DNA of 64,000 nt from Roseovarius aestuarii. Its GTDB lineage: Bacteria > Pseudomonadota > Alphaproteobacteria > Rhodobacterales > Rhodobacteraceae. Where the stretch lies: positions 310,001 to 374,000 of the forward strand of contig JAPWHL010000002.1 of NCBI GenBank assembly GCA_027214255.1, read 5' to 3'. The notes below the pieces were generated by a model. That model was not told the DNA's origin. It searched no databases and worked only from the letters and a program-made list of their open reading frames with translations. The position numbers and the translations under genes are program-made. Within the stretch, counting starts at the first letter, position 1; each line of letters starts with the position of its first letter. This document shows positions 26,908 to 34,054 of the stretch, piece by piece.

Positions 26908-27570
26908 TCATATAAAACCATTGTGTTGTGCGCCCGGATTCACCGCTATAGCCGGGTAATCCCCGGCCCGCTCCAACCGCTTGCGCGTGCCGGGCGGAAT
27001 CCAGTCCAGTTGCGTCATGTCGCCGCGTGCCGGCGTCCAGATCAGCCAGCAATAGGCGGTAGCGGTGCTACCATGCTCGGACAGGCAACCCTTGTGCATG
27101 ACAACCCGCTCACAGAATTGCAGCACATAGCGCGGCGGATCATCGGCAAACAGATCGCGATACCGCGCGCCGCCTTCCAGAAAAGCCGATCGCACGATCA
27201 TCGCGACGTACCCGGCACTCGCACGCGCGCGCTCGATGAACGCCAGCGCCAGCTTGAAGGGTGGGTTGGTGATCACCCAGAAGCTGCGCTCAGGCACAGG
27301 CCCGAACAGGTAATCGCAGACCGGATAGCCCACGCCGTAATCATGGATGTCCGAAGCATGGACGCGCGCGAAATACTCGCCCAACACCCGCGCCATGTGG
27401 CCCCGGTTAGCCGCAGGTTCGCGCACATCGGCCAAGGGCGGGATCATGCATCGCGCCTTCAGCCATTCGCACAGCGCGCGCGTGGCCCAGGGCGGCGTCG
27501 GGAAATCATCTAGGCTGTCATGCGGTTCGTGCCGCTGCTGACGCACCGCCGAGGATCTGTTGCCGATCAT
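26908..27570 (-). CDS. Phage DNA N6-adenine methyltransferase
   Basis: 220 residues starting at MIGNRSSAVRQQ. The N-terminal DDFPTPPWATRALCEWL and the EPAANRGHMARVLGEYF segment correspond to SAM-binding motif I in phage orphan methyltransferases, HASDIHDYG to motif II, and WVITNPPFK to the catalytic NPPF motif IV of N6-adenine enzymes. No endonuclease partner is next to it, so it is an orphan enzyme, likely protecting phage DNA or modifying gene expression. Overlaps the upstream gene by 4 bp. Confidence 0.85.
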   Translation of the reverse strand: MIGNRSSAVRQQRHEPHDSLDDFPTPPWATRALCEWLKARCMIPPLADVREPAANRGHMARVLGEYFARVHASDIHDYGVGYPVCDYLFGPVPERSFWVITNPPFKLALAFIERARASAGYVAMIVRSAFLEGGARYRDLFADDPPRYVLQFCERVVMHKGCLSEHGSTATAYCWLIWTPARGDMTQLDWIPPGTRKRLERAGDYPAIAVNPGAQHNGFI

Positions 27571-28238
27571 CTGGCCCCCCCGGCGCGCCCGCGCGAAACA
27601 CCATTGGGTATATCCAAAGCCAACGCATCCCGGCGCCGGGCGACAGAATCGCGCGAGCAACCCAACTCACGTGCGATTTGGCCCAGTGTGCGCCGCCCAT
27701 CGGCCATTGCTACAATTGCGTCGCTCAATTCCTCGCCGCGCAAACCAATAGGCCGCGCACTGGCTACACGCCGCCCATGCGCTTTCGCAATTCTTCGAAC
27801 CGTAACAGGACAACAGCCCACGAGCTCAGCAATGGCCCGGGCAGTTAACCCACGGCCTACAGCAGTCAGAACCGCCGCATGATCCACTGGCTCCACGCGA
27901 CGCTGCGAAGGGCCATTCACAATCCGGTAAACCGTACTGTGCGAAACATTGTGAGCCCTCGCAACCTGCACACATGACGTCGCAGATGCGACATCTGCGC
28001 GAATGCGGGCACGCTTAGCCTCACTCAGACTCCGATTGCCGCTCGACCCACGCCCAATAGTAAAACATCGCCCCCTCAGGTTCCGCTTAGACGGATCGCG
28101 CGACACCAGACGACCACCCTTCCAGATATACTCATCCTGAAAGGACGACATCCCCTCGGGAACTCGCCGCTCATTTTCGGGAATGCGCTCCAGCGCCTCA
28201 TCGATCAATCGACGCAGTTCCGGACTAAGGGAACTCAT
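27567..28238 (-). CDS. Protein with two homeodomain-like HTH regions
   Basis: 223 residues starting MSSLSPELRRLID. Two or three helix-turn-helix segments of recombinase/Hin type can be seen: SATSCVQVARAHNVSHSTVY (about 88-107), GLTARAIAELVGCCPVTVRR, and RTLGQIARELGCSRDSVARR near the C-terminus. It is therefore a DNA-binding protein, likely a phage regulator or an endonuclease-associated HTH protein. It overlaps the methyltransferase start by 4 bp and the upstream gene stop by 4 bp. Confidence 0.7.
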   Translation of the reverse strand: MSSLSPELRRLIDEALERIPENERRVPEGMSSFQDEYIWKGGRLVSRDPSKRNLRGRCFTIGRGSSGNRSLSEAKRARIRADVASATSCVQVARAHNVSHSTVYRIVNGPSQRRVEPVDHAAVLTAVGRGLTARAIAELVGCCPVTVRRIAKAHGRRVASARPIGLRGEELSDAIVAMADGRRTLGQIARELGCSRDSVARRRDALALDIPNGVSRGRAGGAR

Positions 28239-28531
28239 GTGAGTCCACCCCAATCACATTCAGACTCAAAAAAGGCGACACGTAACCAGACACAGCCGAT
28301 CAACGCGCCGCCAAGGAAGGGAGGCAAATGTACGGGGGCTTCCGACGCAACACCCGCGCCCCCGTTAATACGGGCCAACAGGGGAGAACTCCAAAACCCC
28401 GTCGCGCCAGAATTGCAAAAAACGCGCGAGGTGGCGAGCAGTCCACCCCGCGCGAAGGACCGCGCACAGGCCAGCGCGGTAACTATTGGACGGCAAACCG
28501 CCCGGAGTATGACAAGGACAACCGCCATCAT
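28235..28531 (-). CDS. Small unknown protein coupled on both sides (98 aa)
   Basis: A 98-residue frame whose ATG overlaps the stop of the upstream gene (ATGA) and whose own stop overlaps the next start. The first 20 residues are hydrophobic (MMAVVLVILRAVCRPIVTAL) and another hydrophobic stretch is GGALIGCVWLRVAFF. It may be a small membrane protein. The plus strand has a comparable open frame, but coupling to neighbours favours this one. Confidence 0.45.
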   Translation of the reverse strand: MMAVVLVILRAVCRPIVTALACARSFARGGLLATSRVFCNSGATGFWSSPLLARINGGAGVASEAPVHLPPFLGGALIGCVWLRVAFFESECDWGGLT

Positions 28532-28728
28532 GCGCCCCGCCCTTCGCGGCTGCGCAATACATGCCAGCGGGATAACAGATGCTGAACCGGACGACCCCAC
28601 GCGCGAGCCAGACCGTCCAACAAGACATAGCGGCCAGCGGCCCCGATCAACGCTGCGTCCTGCTCCTCGCTCCAGTTAGGCGATACGACTGATGGCACGA
28701 TCGGGGAGGATTTAGGCATTCGCATCAC
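28528..28728 (-). CDS. Small protein with SANT/HTH-like helix pattern (66 aa)
   Basis: 66 residues. The core NWSEEQDAALIGAAGRYVLL followed by GLARAWGRPVQHLLSRWHVL resembles a Myb/SANT or GcrA-type three-helix DNA-binding unit. It is coupled by 4-bp overlaps to the genes before and after. Likely a small DNA-binding regulator. Confidence 0.6.
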   Translation of the reverse strand: MMRMPKSSPIVPSVVSPNWSEEQDAALIGAAGRYVLLDGLARAWGRPVQHLLSRWHVLRSREGRGA

Positions 28729-29141
28729 GACGCCCTCCGCTTTTCCACTGCGCGTGCCAGATGCGCCTCGGCATAGCCTAACAGCTGCGCACCATCGCGC
28801 AGCGCCTCCAGCAAAACCTTGTCACCAGTGGGCCGCGTAACTCCATCCAGCCAGTTACAGGCAGTCTGAAACGTTACATTGAATGCCACGGCAACCAGTT
28901 CGGCCCGACCATAATGTGCACGCAAGTATCCAGCCCAAAGATCAGGGAAATTCACCCGCATACGATAAGGGTCTAGCTGCGCGGGCTCCGGGGAAGAACA
29001 ACCATCGACTACACGCAACCCACTACGCACACTGATAAATTTATTGGGCAAAGACTTTTGACCAGTCGAAGGTGCAGTCTGGGAGCACCCCTCGGACACC
29101 GGGCGCACCACAGTCAGAGCAGGACGGCACGGGGCGCTCAT
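28725..29141 (-). CDS. Phage early regulator-like protein, first gene of the left operon
   Basis: 138 residues, starting MSAPCRPALT at 29141 with GGAGGTG eight bases upstream. The C-terminal half contains VNFPDLWAGYLRAHYGRAEL and AVAFNVTFQTACNWLDGVTR, which reads as a helix-turn-helix of the Cro/CII or transcriptional-regulator type found at the start of early phage operons. The N-terminal 60 residues are probably disordered. It starts the long leftward operon that runs through replication genes to lysis, so it may control early-to-late expression. Confidence 0.65.
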   Translation of the reverse strand: MSAPCRPALTVVRPVSEGCSQTAPSTGQKSLPNKFISVRSGLRVVDGCSSPEPAQLDPYRMRVNFPDLWAGYLRAHYGRAELVAVAFNVTFQTACNWLDGVTRPTGDKVLLEALRDGAQLLGYAEAHLARAVEKRRAS

Positions 29142-29208
29142 ATCGACACCACCTCCGCCAGAAAGGCACGACATGTTGACAACACTCGCGACCGACCACA
29201 CCATAGAC

Positions 29209-29272
29209 GGCGCGCCGGGTCTCGCCCCCCGGCGCGCCACACCACCCGCTCCAATCTTGGAAGGATCAGCGA
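29209..29272 (+). repeat. Hairpin-plus-leader repeat, copy A
   Basis: A 64-bp unit that ends exactly at the ATG of the next gene. It starts with a hairpin made of GGCGCGCCGGG and CCCGGCGCGCC, then a common leader with the ribosome binding site AAGGATCAGCGA. Copy B at 29755-29818 differs at two positions. Both lie directly before a plus-strand gene. Confidence 0.9.
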
Positions 29273-29638
29273 ATGGTAACCGGATCTGGCAAAACCTCTG
29301 TCGATGCCAACCAACTTCAAGCCGAGCTTCAAAGATGCTTCGACGCAGTCGGCAAAAGATCCGACACGTCCGAAGACATTGCGTTGGGCCTCTTGGAATT
29401 GAACAAACTGACCCTGTGCGCTCTGCTCGATTTGAATCTCATCCAACACGACAGGCTGATCACCGCATTCGAAACCTTGAAATCGCAACGCTCCACACAA
29501 ATGGGTCAGGCCATCTTCGACGGGCTGATAACCAGCTTCAACAAAAGCCATGGGGAACAGGCGGCGGCACGCGGGCCACACTTGCGCTTGGTCCCGACGC
29601 CAAACGACTCCACTCCTCCACCGAAGGACCCGGACTAA
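29273..29638 (+). CDS. Unknown soluble protein behind leader copy A (121 aa)
   Basis: 121 residues. Mainly helical and acidic, for example ANQLQAELQRCFDAVGKRSD and DIALGLLELNKLTLCALLDL; ends in a Pro/Asp-rich tail. No family recognised. The start is set by the repeated leader, whose ribosome binding site AAGGA lies 8 bases upstream. Transcribed away from the leftward early operon, so it is part of the prophage control or conversion region. Confidence 0.65.
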   Translation: MVTGSGKTSVDANQLQAELQRCFDAVGKRSDTSEDIALGLLELNKLTLCALLDLNLIQHDRLITAFETLKSQRSTQMGQAIFDGLITSFNKSHGEQAAARGPHLRLVPTPNDSTPPPKDPD

Positions 29639-29721
29639 AACTGATCCGGATCGGCATGAAATCGACATCACAGGCAGCACAACTCCTGCGCTCAACTGAC
29701 GTGTCGTTGTCGGTCGCCATT

Positions 29722-29818
29722 GGGACACCCCTTCAGGGACAAGTGAAAAACAACGGCGCGCCGGGTCTCGCCACCCGGCGCGCCACACCACCCGCTCCAA
29801 TCTTGAAAGGATCAGCGA
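29722..29818. repeat. Hairpin-plus-leader repeat, copy B with extended left arm
   Basis: The hairpin GGCGCGCCGGGT / ACCCGGCGCGCC (12-bp stem, 29755-29784) is followed by the same 34-bp leader as copy A and the ATG at 29819. To its left, 29722-29762 matches 30559-30599 (copy C) at 36 of 41 positions. On the minus strand the hairpin is followed by GTTGTTTTT, as in an intrinsic terminator. Confidence 0.88.
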
Positions 29819-30340
29819 ATGGATCTCTATCGCCTGCTGATGAACGTCGCCTTGCAGGTTTTCATCGCGGTCTCGGTCGCAGGAACCTTCGTGATGCAAT
29901 GGCAAGCGCGCAAGCCGGCGAAACCCACCTTCGAAATTCGGCGTTGGCCCGCCCACGAGGCCGAGGGCTGGGACGAGATGGAAATCACAGTCCGCAACCC
30001 GGCGCGCACGCCGCTCAAGATCACGGGCATCACGGCACCGCGCTGGCACAAGGCCCGATTCCTGACCCACGACGATTGCGAGATCGACGATGGATATGGC
30101 AATGTCACGGGCTCGCCGCGCGATGCCACAGCCACCCCCCGCTCCAGGATCACGCTGCAGGAAATCATCCCGCCCTGTGGTGCGACGCGTTTTTCCGCTG
30201 CAACCGGAACCGAGGGCGACGACGCCAAAAGAACGCTCTCCCTCTTTATGACCGCCGCAAAACCCCGCCAGCCGATCATCCTGCACTGGCGCTGGCTGGA
30301 CAAAGACACAACCGGGCGCGCCAAGGTGCTCGCCGACTAG
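29819..30340 (+). CDS. Membrane-anchored unknown protein (173 aa)
   Basis: 173 residues. Residues 6-26 form one membrane helix (LLMNVALQVFIAVSVAGTFV), followed by KPAKPTFEIRRWPAHEAEGW and a beta-rich domain (MEITVRNPARTPLKITGITA) that looks like an Ig-like sandwich exposed to the periplasm or cytoplasm. No family named. Its 3' end overlaps by 4 bp the convergent small membrane gene on the other strand. Prophage membrane proteins in such places are often superinfection-exclusion factors; that is inference. Confidence 0.65.
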   Translation: MDLYRLLMNVALQVFIAVSVAGTFVMQWQARKPAKPTFEIRRWPAHEAEGWDEMEITVRNPARTPLKITGITAPRWHKARFLTHDDCEIDDGYGNVTGSPRDATATPRSRITLQEIIPPCGATRFSAATGTEGDDAKRTLSLFMTAAKPRQPIILHWRWLDKDTTGRAKVLAD

Positions 30341-30558
30341 GAGCGGCGCTGCATCCAGCGATGAAACTCCGCTTCCTCCAGACCGTTCAGCCGCACCGTC
30401 AGCTTGTCCAACAGAGCAGCCTGTCGGTTCACCGTTCGCTCCAGATTGTAAAAATCCGACCGGCGACGACTGCGATCCTGTGCCGCCTCCCACTGCAGCC
30501 ACAACACGCCCAGAACCCCGGCCAGAATGATCAGATCGAATGCGATGGATATCGTCAT
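30337..30558 (-). CDS. Small membrane-anchored coiled-coil protein (73 aa)
   Basis: 73 residues starting MTISIAFDLI at 30558, with GGAGGTG upstream inside repeat copy C. One membrane helix (residues 4-24, SIAFDLIILAGVLGVLWLQW) is followed by a basic coiled coil (RRSDFYNLERTVNRQAALLD). Topology resembles i-spanin or accessory membrane proteins, but it is far from the lysis genes. It converges with the membrane protein gene at 29819-30340. Confidence 0.6.
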   Translation of the reverse strand: MTISIAFDLIILAGVLGVLWLQWEAAQDRSRRRSDFYNLERTVNRQAALLDKLTVRLNGLEEAEFHRWMQRRS

Positions 30559-30621
30559 GGGACACCTCCTCAGGGGCGAGTGAAAAACAGCGGCGCGCCA
30601 GCCGCCCAAAACCGGCGCGCC
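30559..30621. repeat. Hairpin repeat, copy C
   Basis: The leader of the minus-strand gene at 30558 (30559-30599) matches the left arm of copy B, and it ends in a GGCGCGCC pair (30592-30599 and 30614-30621) separated by 14 bases. As read on the minus strand the hairpin is followed by GCTGTTTTTCAC. The stem is shorter (8 bp) than in copies A and B. Confidence 0.85.
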
Positions 30622-30831
30622 CTCCCACACTGGCCTCGGGGGATGAGGCCGCGCAGAAGCTGGGGACGGGGGCGGTCATGCCTCCCTCCGGTGTTGTGGG
30701 GTGCTGGACGTTGCAGGGTGGCGCGCCATGTAGGCAAGCAAGCGATCGACACGGGCCATTGCCGGGCTGTACAGATCGATCGGCACGCGCCTAACGTGCC
30801 TCATCAATTCGCCGCCGCAGGAGAAAACAAA

Positions 30832-31179
30832 ATGAGACGAATTATCAGCATCGCCGCCGCGCTTGTCATCAGCCATAGCGCTATCGCGGAGCCAATGGGA
30901 AAACAGGAAAACCGCCTGTTCGAAATGATCGGTGAAATCAACTGCAACACCTTTCGCTTCGTCTTGAACTCCAAGGATAAGGAATTCGGACAGATGCGAT
31001 TTCTGATTCTCGGTTACATTATTGGCCGAACCCAAGAATCCCCATCGGCGACAAACGGACCGATCAGCCTGACCGAAACCGCGTGCATCGTTTACCCCGA
31101 CTCCGATCTGATCACTGCCGTTGACATGATCGCAGGCGAAAGGACCAACCGAAACCGGTTCAAAAACCCCGCACAATGA
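30832..31179 (+). CDS. Secreted small unknown protein (115 aa)
   Basis: 115 residues starting MRRIISIAAALVISHSAIAE, a clear Sec signal peptide cleaved near Ala19. AGGAGA lies eight bases upstream of the ATG. The mature part contains NCNTF and, later, ETACIVYPDSDLITAVDMIA, plus FLILGYIIGRTQ; the two-cysteine pattern with GYIxG resembles small periplasmic HdeA/Rap1a-like proteins, but similarity is weak. Likely a lysogenic-conversion protein in the periplasm. Confidence 0.7.
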   Translation: MRRIISIAAALVISHSAIAEPMGKQENRLFEMIGEINCNTFRFVLNSKDKEFGQMRFLILGYIIGRTQESPSATNGPISLTETACIVYPDSDLITAVDMIAGERTNRNRFKNPAQ

Positions 31180-31271
31180 CATTGCGCCACGTACCGACAC
31201 TCCTGTGAAAACATCACACGAGAAACACACACCTCGTTTCAGAACCACTTGCGACTGACCGGAATGACAGA

Positions 31272-31514
31272 TCATGCCACATCCTCGATCCCATCGCGCA
31301 ACCGGGCCGCAAGGCGGCATAGATCATCCGCACACACCATAGAAACGTCATTTCGTCGCTTGGACGCAGCGACAATCGCGTGAAAGTAGACACCTCGTAT
31401 GGAGTTCACTTCATGCATCTTGTGAACCGTCGACAACTTCGCGCCGATATCGGCAGCGAATTCCGCCCTGCTGGGCCAAGCGTCAATCACATCCTGGAAG
31501 CTTGCATACGTCAT
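31272..31514 (-). CDS. Cro-like HTH protein
   Basis: 80 residues. The section DAWPSRAEFAADIGAKLSTV followed by HKMHEVNSIRGVYFHAIVAA is a Cro-type helix-turn-helix (a recognition helix in place of VHKMHEVN). It is divergent from the XRE repressor gene across a 118-bp control region containing the AATCGA-N7-TCGATT operator, the standard CI/Cro layout. Likely a Cro-type switch protein. It converges with the secreted protein gene to its left. Confidence 0.7.
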   Translation of the reverse strand: MTYASFQDVIDAWPSRAEFAADIGAKLSTVHKMHEVNSIRGVYFHAIVAASKRRNDVSMVCADDLCRLAARLRDGIEDVA

Positions 31515-31526
31515 ACCTCAATCATT

Positions 31527-31545
31527 AATCGATGATTCTTCGATT
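31527..31545. promoter_or_regulatory. Operator O1, AATCGA-N7-TCGATT
   Basis: AATCGA, spacer TGATTCT, TCGATT. It lies between the Cro-like and repressor genes, 13 bp upstream of the Cro-like start. Identical half sites and the same spacing occur twice at 32051-32101. Further partial half sites (AATCG, TCGAT, CATCG, CGATG) follow in 31550-31600. Confidence 0.8.
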
Positions 31546-31632
31546 AGTCAATCGTCGAAATAACTTCGATAGAAAAAACATCGATTTCCTGCGATGCCTA
31601 GAACGCGCGACACAATAAAGGATTGTCGGCCT

Positions 31633-31920
31633 ATGAACCCTCACAGCCCCTTTCACCCTCAAGCCGTCGGCCGACGGCTCGCAGCCCTCCGCGTCTACAA
31701 GGAAATGATACCCGCACACTTTGCGGATAGCGTCGATATCGACCGCACTAGCTATGGACGGATAGAAAAGGGAGAGAAGCCACTAAAAGCCGACATGGCC
31801 TTCAGAATTGCGGAACGCTACGGCGTGACCATGGATTATCTTTATCGCGGGCGCCTGACCGAGCTACCACCGAAACTGGCCGACAGCCTCATGCACAACC
31901 TCACGAAGAGCGAACGATAG
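31633..31920 (+). CDS. XRE-family repressor, probable CI-like
   Basis: 95 residues starting MNPHSPFHPQAVGRRL. HTH_3 domain over residues 11-70: GRRLAALRVYKEMIPAHFAD, then DIDRTSYGRIEKGEKPLKAD and FRIAERYGVTMDYLYRG. It lacks the peptidase domain of lambda CI, so induction would need another mechanism. It is divergent from the Cro-like gene and likely binds the repeated operators in front of both operons. Confidence 0.82.
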   Translation: MNPHSPFHPQAVGRRLAALRVYKEMIPAHFADSVDIDRTSYGRIEKGEKPLKADMAFRIAERYGVTMDYLYRGRLTELPPKLADSLMHNLTKSER

Positions 31921-32050
31921 GCCCGATCAACCGACCAATTGAGCCGCCTAGCGAACCAAAACAACACTCGCTCATCTGCATCATACATCCCGGCACCCCG
32001 ACACCCTTCCCAGCATAACGTGTAGCATTCTGCCATCTCCACAGCCTGTC

Positions 32051-32101
32051 AATCGATGTTTCTTCGATTAACGGTATTGACCAATCGACATTTCTTCGAT
32101 T
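32051..32101. promoter_or_regulatory. Operators O2 and O3 before the rightward operon
   Basis: O2 at 32051-32069 (AATCGA-TGTTTCT-TCGATT) and O3 at 32083-32101 (AATCGA-CATTTCT-TCGATT), with centres 32 bp apart, three helical turns. A TTGACC element (32077-32082) lies between them, so bound repressor would occlude the promoter of the operon starting at 32137. Confidence 0.8.
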
Positions 32102-32136
32102 ACGTTGCCTCCATAATCCCACATGGAGACAGCCCA

Positions 32137-32532
32137 ATGACACTCCCCCACACAGCCGCCATCGCTCATGCGTTGGAAATCGTCACTCGCCCGGATCAGT
32201 TTGGCGATCAGATGGCCCTTCGCGAATTCGCGTGGCGCCAGCTGGTCGAAGCGCGCGGCGGCACCATGCACCCCCAGAACCTGCCGATGATGCGCCCCGC
32301 CGAACCGGGCCGCCCAGCCTGCGGCGTGGCCGGCCATCTCGCCCGCCGCCTATGTGGCACCGCCGAGGCTCCGACACCGAGCCGCGCCTCCACACTGGCC
32401 AAATCAACTCTGGCCAAATCAACACTGGCCGCATCGATCCATCGCGCACAGCCTGCCATCCGAGCCGCCATCGCCCGCCGACGCGCCAATCCCTCCGACC
32501 ACACCCCACCCACAGGCGGGACCGCAGCATGA
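32137..32532 (+). CDS. Unknown protein with STLAK repeats, first gene of rightward operon
   Basis: 131 residues starting MTLPHTAAIAHALEIVTRPD. The N-terminal part EFAWRQLVEARGGTMHPQNL is helical. Three 15-bp direct repeats (32390-32437) encode STLAKSTLAKSTLAAS, and the C-terminus is Ala/Arg/Pro-rich. No family recognised. Controlled by operators O2 and O3 just upstream. Its stop overlaps the next start (ATGA). Confidence 0.65.
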   Translation: MTLPHTAAIAHALEIVTRPDQFGDQMALREFAWRQLVEARGGTMHPQNLPMMRPAEPGRPACGVAGHLARRLCGTAEAPTPSRASTLAKSTLAKSTLAASIHRAQPAIRAAIARRRANPSDHTPPTGGTAA

Positions 32533-32777
32533 TCCGCAGCCTCATCCCGAACCGCGAAACCGAATGCCGGGTCTATGCGATGATCCAGATGGCACACACG
32601 CTGACAACCGAAACAGACCGTATTGCCACTTTGATCGCTGAACTGCTCGACATAGATCCGTCATCCGAAGTGATAACCGAAGCCGTCTGGAACGCCGACG
32701 ATCCCGCACACGCCATGGCATTACTGAAAGGCGAACGTTCCGCATTTGATTGCGCGCGCAGCGAGGTCAGACAATGA
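32529..32777 (+). CDS. Small unknown acidic protein (82 aa)
   Basis: 82 residues starting MIRSLIPNRETECRVY, helical and acidic (TETDRIATLIAELLDIDPSS). No family recognised. Both ends overlap neighbours by 4 bp, so it is coupled in the rightward operon. Confidence 0.6.
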   Translation: MIRSLIPNRETECRVYAMIQMAHTLTTETDRIATLIAELLDIDPSSEVITEAVWNADDPAHAMALLKGERSAFDCARSEVRQ

Positions 32778-32989
32778 CCGACCTGCCCAAGTTCGCCCGA
32801 TTCTGGATGGTCTGCCGTAAGCCGACCGGCCCGCACTCCAAGACCGAGCCGCGCACCCGTTATTCCAGCCTTTTTGATGCCATGCAGGCAGCCCACAAGC
32901 TGGCCGACGACACCGGCGCACAGTTTCACGTGCTGGAAACCGTCGCCACCGCCCGTCCGGGCGATGCGATACAGGCCACCCTGCTGTGA
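32774..32989 (+). CDS. Small unknown protein (71 aa)
   Basis: 71 residues starting MTDLPKFARFWMVCRKPTGP. The pattern 'FWMVCRKP......P..RY.S...A...A..LA....' followed by FHVLETVATARP fits a small beta-alpha-beta fold seen in many phage early regions, often paired with restriction-evasion genes; no name can be given. Coupled by ATGA overlap upstream and GTGA overlap downstream. Confidence 0.65.
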   Translation: MTDLPKFARFWMVCRKPTGPHSKTEPRTRYSSLFDAMQAAHKLADDTGAQFHVLETVATARPGDAIQATLL

Positions 32990-33531
32990 CCGCCCCCGGC
33001 CACGCACCCACCACCATCGAGGCCCTGCGCCGCGATCTGTCGCTGGAATTCGAACTCCACAGCAGAGCCGCCCTGCCCATCGCTATCCGCGCCGCTGTGA
33101 TCCGCCATGGCGGCACCTTGGTCGAACCCCGCGAGGCATGGGGTCCGGTCGAGTGGGAACTCTCCCTTCTGGGCGTGACAGGCACCGGCGAAAGCGCCGA
33201 ACATGCCGCCAAGGCTTGGGCCAAGAACTGCGACCGCATCGCCACGCGCACCACCGGCCCCGAGGCCGACCGCGCCAACAGCATCGCGGCCCTGACCCGC
33301 AAACTGGTGCGCATCGCCTTGTCCGACGCGCCCGACCCACAAGCCACCACAGCCGCCCTCGCCACCGCCCTGCATGTCGCAGCAGGCCTGCACGGCTACC
33401 CGATCCCGGCCGAGGCCACCAGCGCCGCCGCCAATGCCGCCGACATCCTACGCGCCATGACCGCCCAGAACCAGATCCCCCGCCAACCCCGCCGAACCCC
33501 CGGCGCCCAACCTCAGGACACAACCCAATGA
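32986..33531 (+). CDS. Unknown phage protein (181 aa), GTG start
   Basis: 181 residues beginning at GTG 32986, whose last two bases overlap the preceding TGA. Ala-rich helices (ATTAALATALHVAAGLHGYP) and a middle segment with AWGPVEWELSLLGVTGTGES. No known domain. The C-terminal 30 residues are Pro/Gln-rich and probably disordered. Confidence 0.6.
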   Translation: MTAPGHAPTTIEALRRDLSLEFELHSRAALPIAIRAAVIRHGGTLVEPREAWGPVEWELSLLGVTGTGESAEHAAKAWAKNCDRIATRTTGPEADRANSIAALTRKLVRIALSDAPDPQATTAALATALHVAAGLHGYPIPAEATSAAANAADILRAMTAQNQIPRQPRRTPGAQPQDTTQ

Positions 33532-33785
33532 CCGACCCACACAAAACCGCCCGCGCCCTGATCGCCCTCGCCTGCGCCAGCACCCCGGACCTACCCGAGG
33601 CCGAACGCGCCCTTGGTCACGCCTTCATCGCGCTGATCAACCAGAACACGCCCGACATCACCACAGAGGAAATCCGGGGCCTTCTGGGCATCCTGGAACC
33701 CGGCGCCACCCAGATCCTCGCCGCCCTGCTGGCCGAGATCGACAGCCGCGACACGCAGGCGATCCGCATGGCGGGCATGCAGTGA
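33528..33785 (+). CDS. Small unknown helical protein (85 aa)
   Basis: 85 residues starting MTDPHKTARALIALACASTP. All-helical, acidic (LGHAFIALINQNTPDITTEE, then GATQILAALLAEIDSRDTQA). Not recognised. Coupled by 4-bp overlaps to genes on both sides. Confidence 0.6.
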   Translation: MTDPHKTARALIALACASTPDLPEAERALGHAFIALINQNTPDITTEEIRGLLGILEPGATQILAALLAEIDSRDTQAIRMAGMQ

Positions 33786-34054
33786 AAAACCGCCTCGCCG
33801 ATCTCAACAATCACCTGTTCGCCCAGATGGAGCGCCTGACCGAAGAAGATCAGACGCCAGACCAGATCGATCAGGAAATCAAGCGCACATCCTCGATCGT
33901 CGCGCTGGCCGGCCAGATCGTCGACAACGCGGACCTGCAATTGAAGGCCGCCAAGCTATACGCCGAACATGGCGCCAGCGTCCTGCCGATGCTACCCCAG
34001 ATCGGCCCGCGCGATGTCACCCCGCCGCGCGCAGCACTGGACGATGACCAGTGA
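33782..34054 (+). CDS. Small phage protein, conserved-looking early gene (90 aa), GTG start
   Basis: 90 residues from GTG at 33782. The sequence MKNRLADLNNHLFAQMERLT followed by DQIDQEIKRTSSIVALAGQI is a pattern I associate with a small phage protein often located upstream of an HNH gene in early phage regions. Function unknown. The next gene overlaps by 4 bp and also begins GTG. Confidence 0.65.
   Translation: MKNRLADLNNHLFAQMERLTEEDQTPDQIDQEIKRTSSIVALAGQIVDNADLQLKAAKLYAEHGASVLPMLPQIGPRDVTPPRAALDDDQ

Noticed and set aside
29138..30679. 513-codon frame on the minus strand and 29173-31179 on the plus strand (668 codons)
   Set aside because: Both run through several supported genes and the duplicated leaders. 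Only the last 115 codons of the plus frame have a signal peptide and ribosome binding site, and these are annotated.
32354..32641. Overlapping 95-codon frame in the early operon
   Set aside because: It crosses two coupled genes in another frame, without a start signal.
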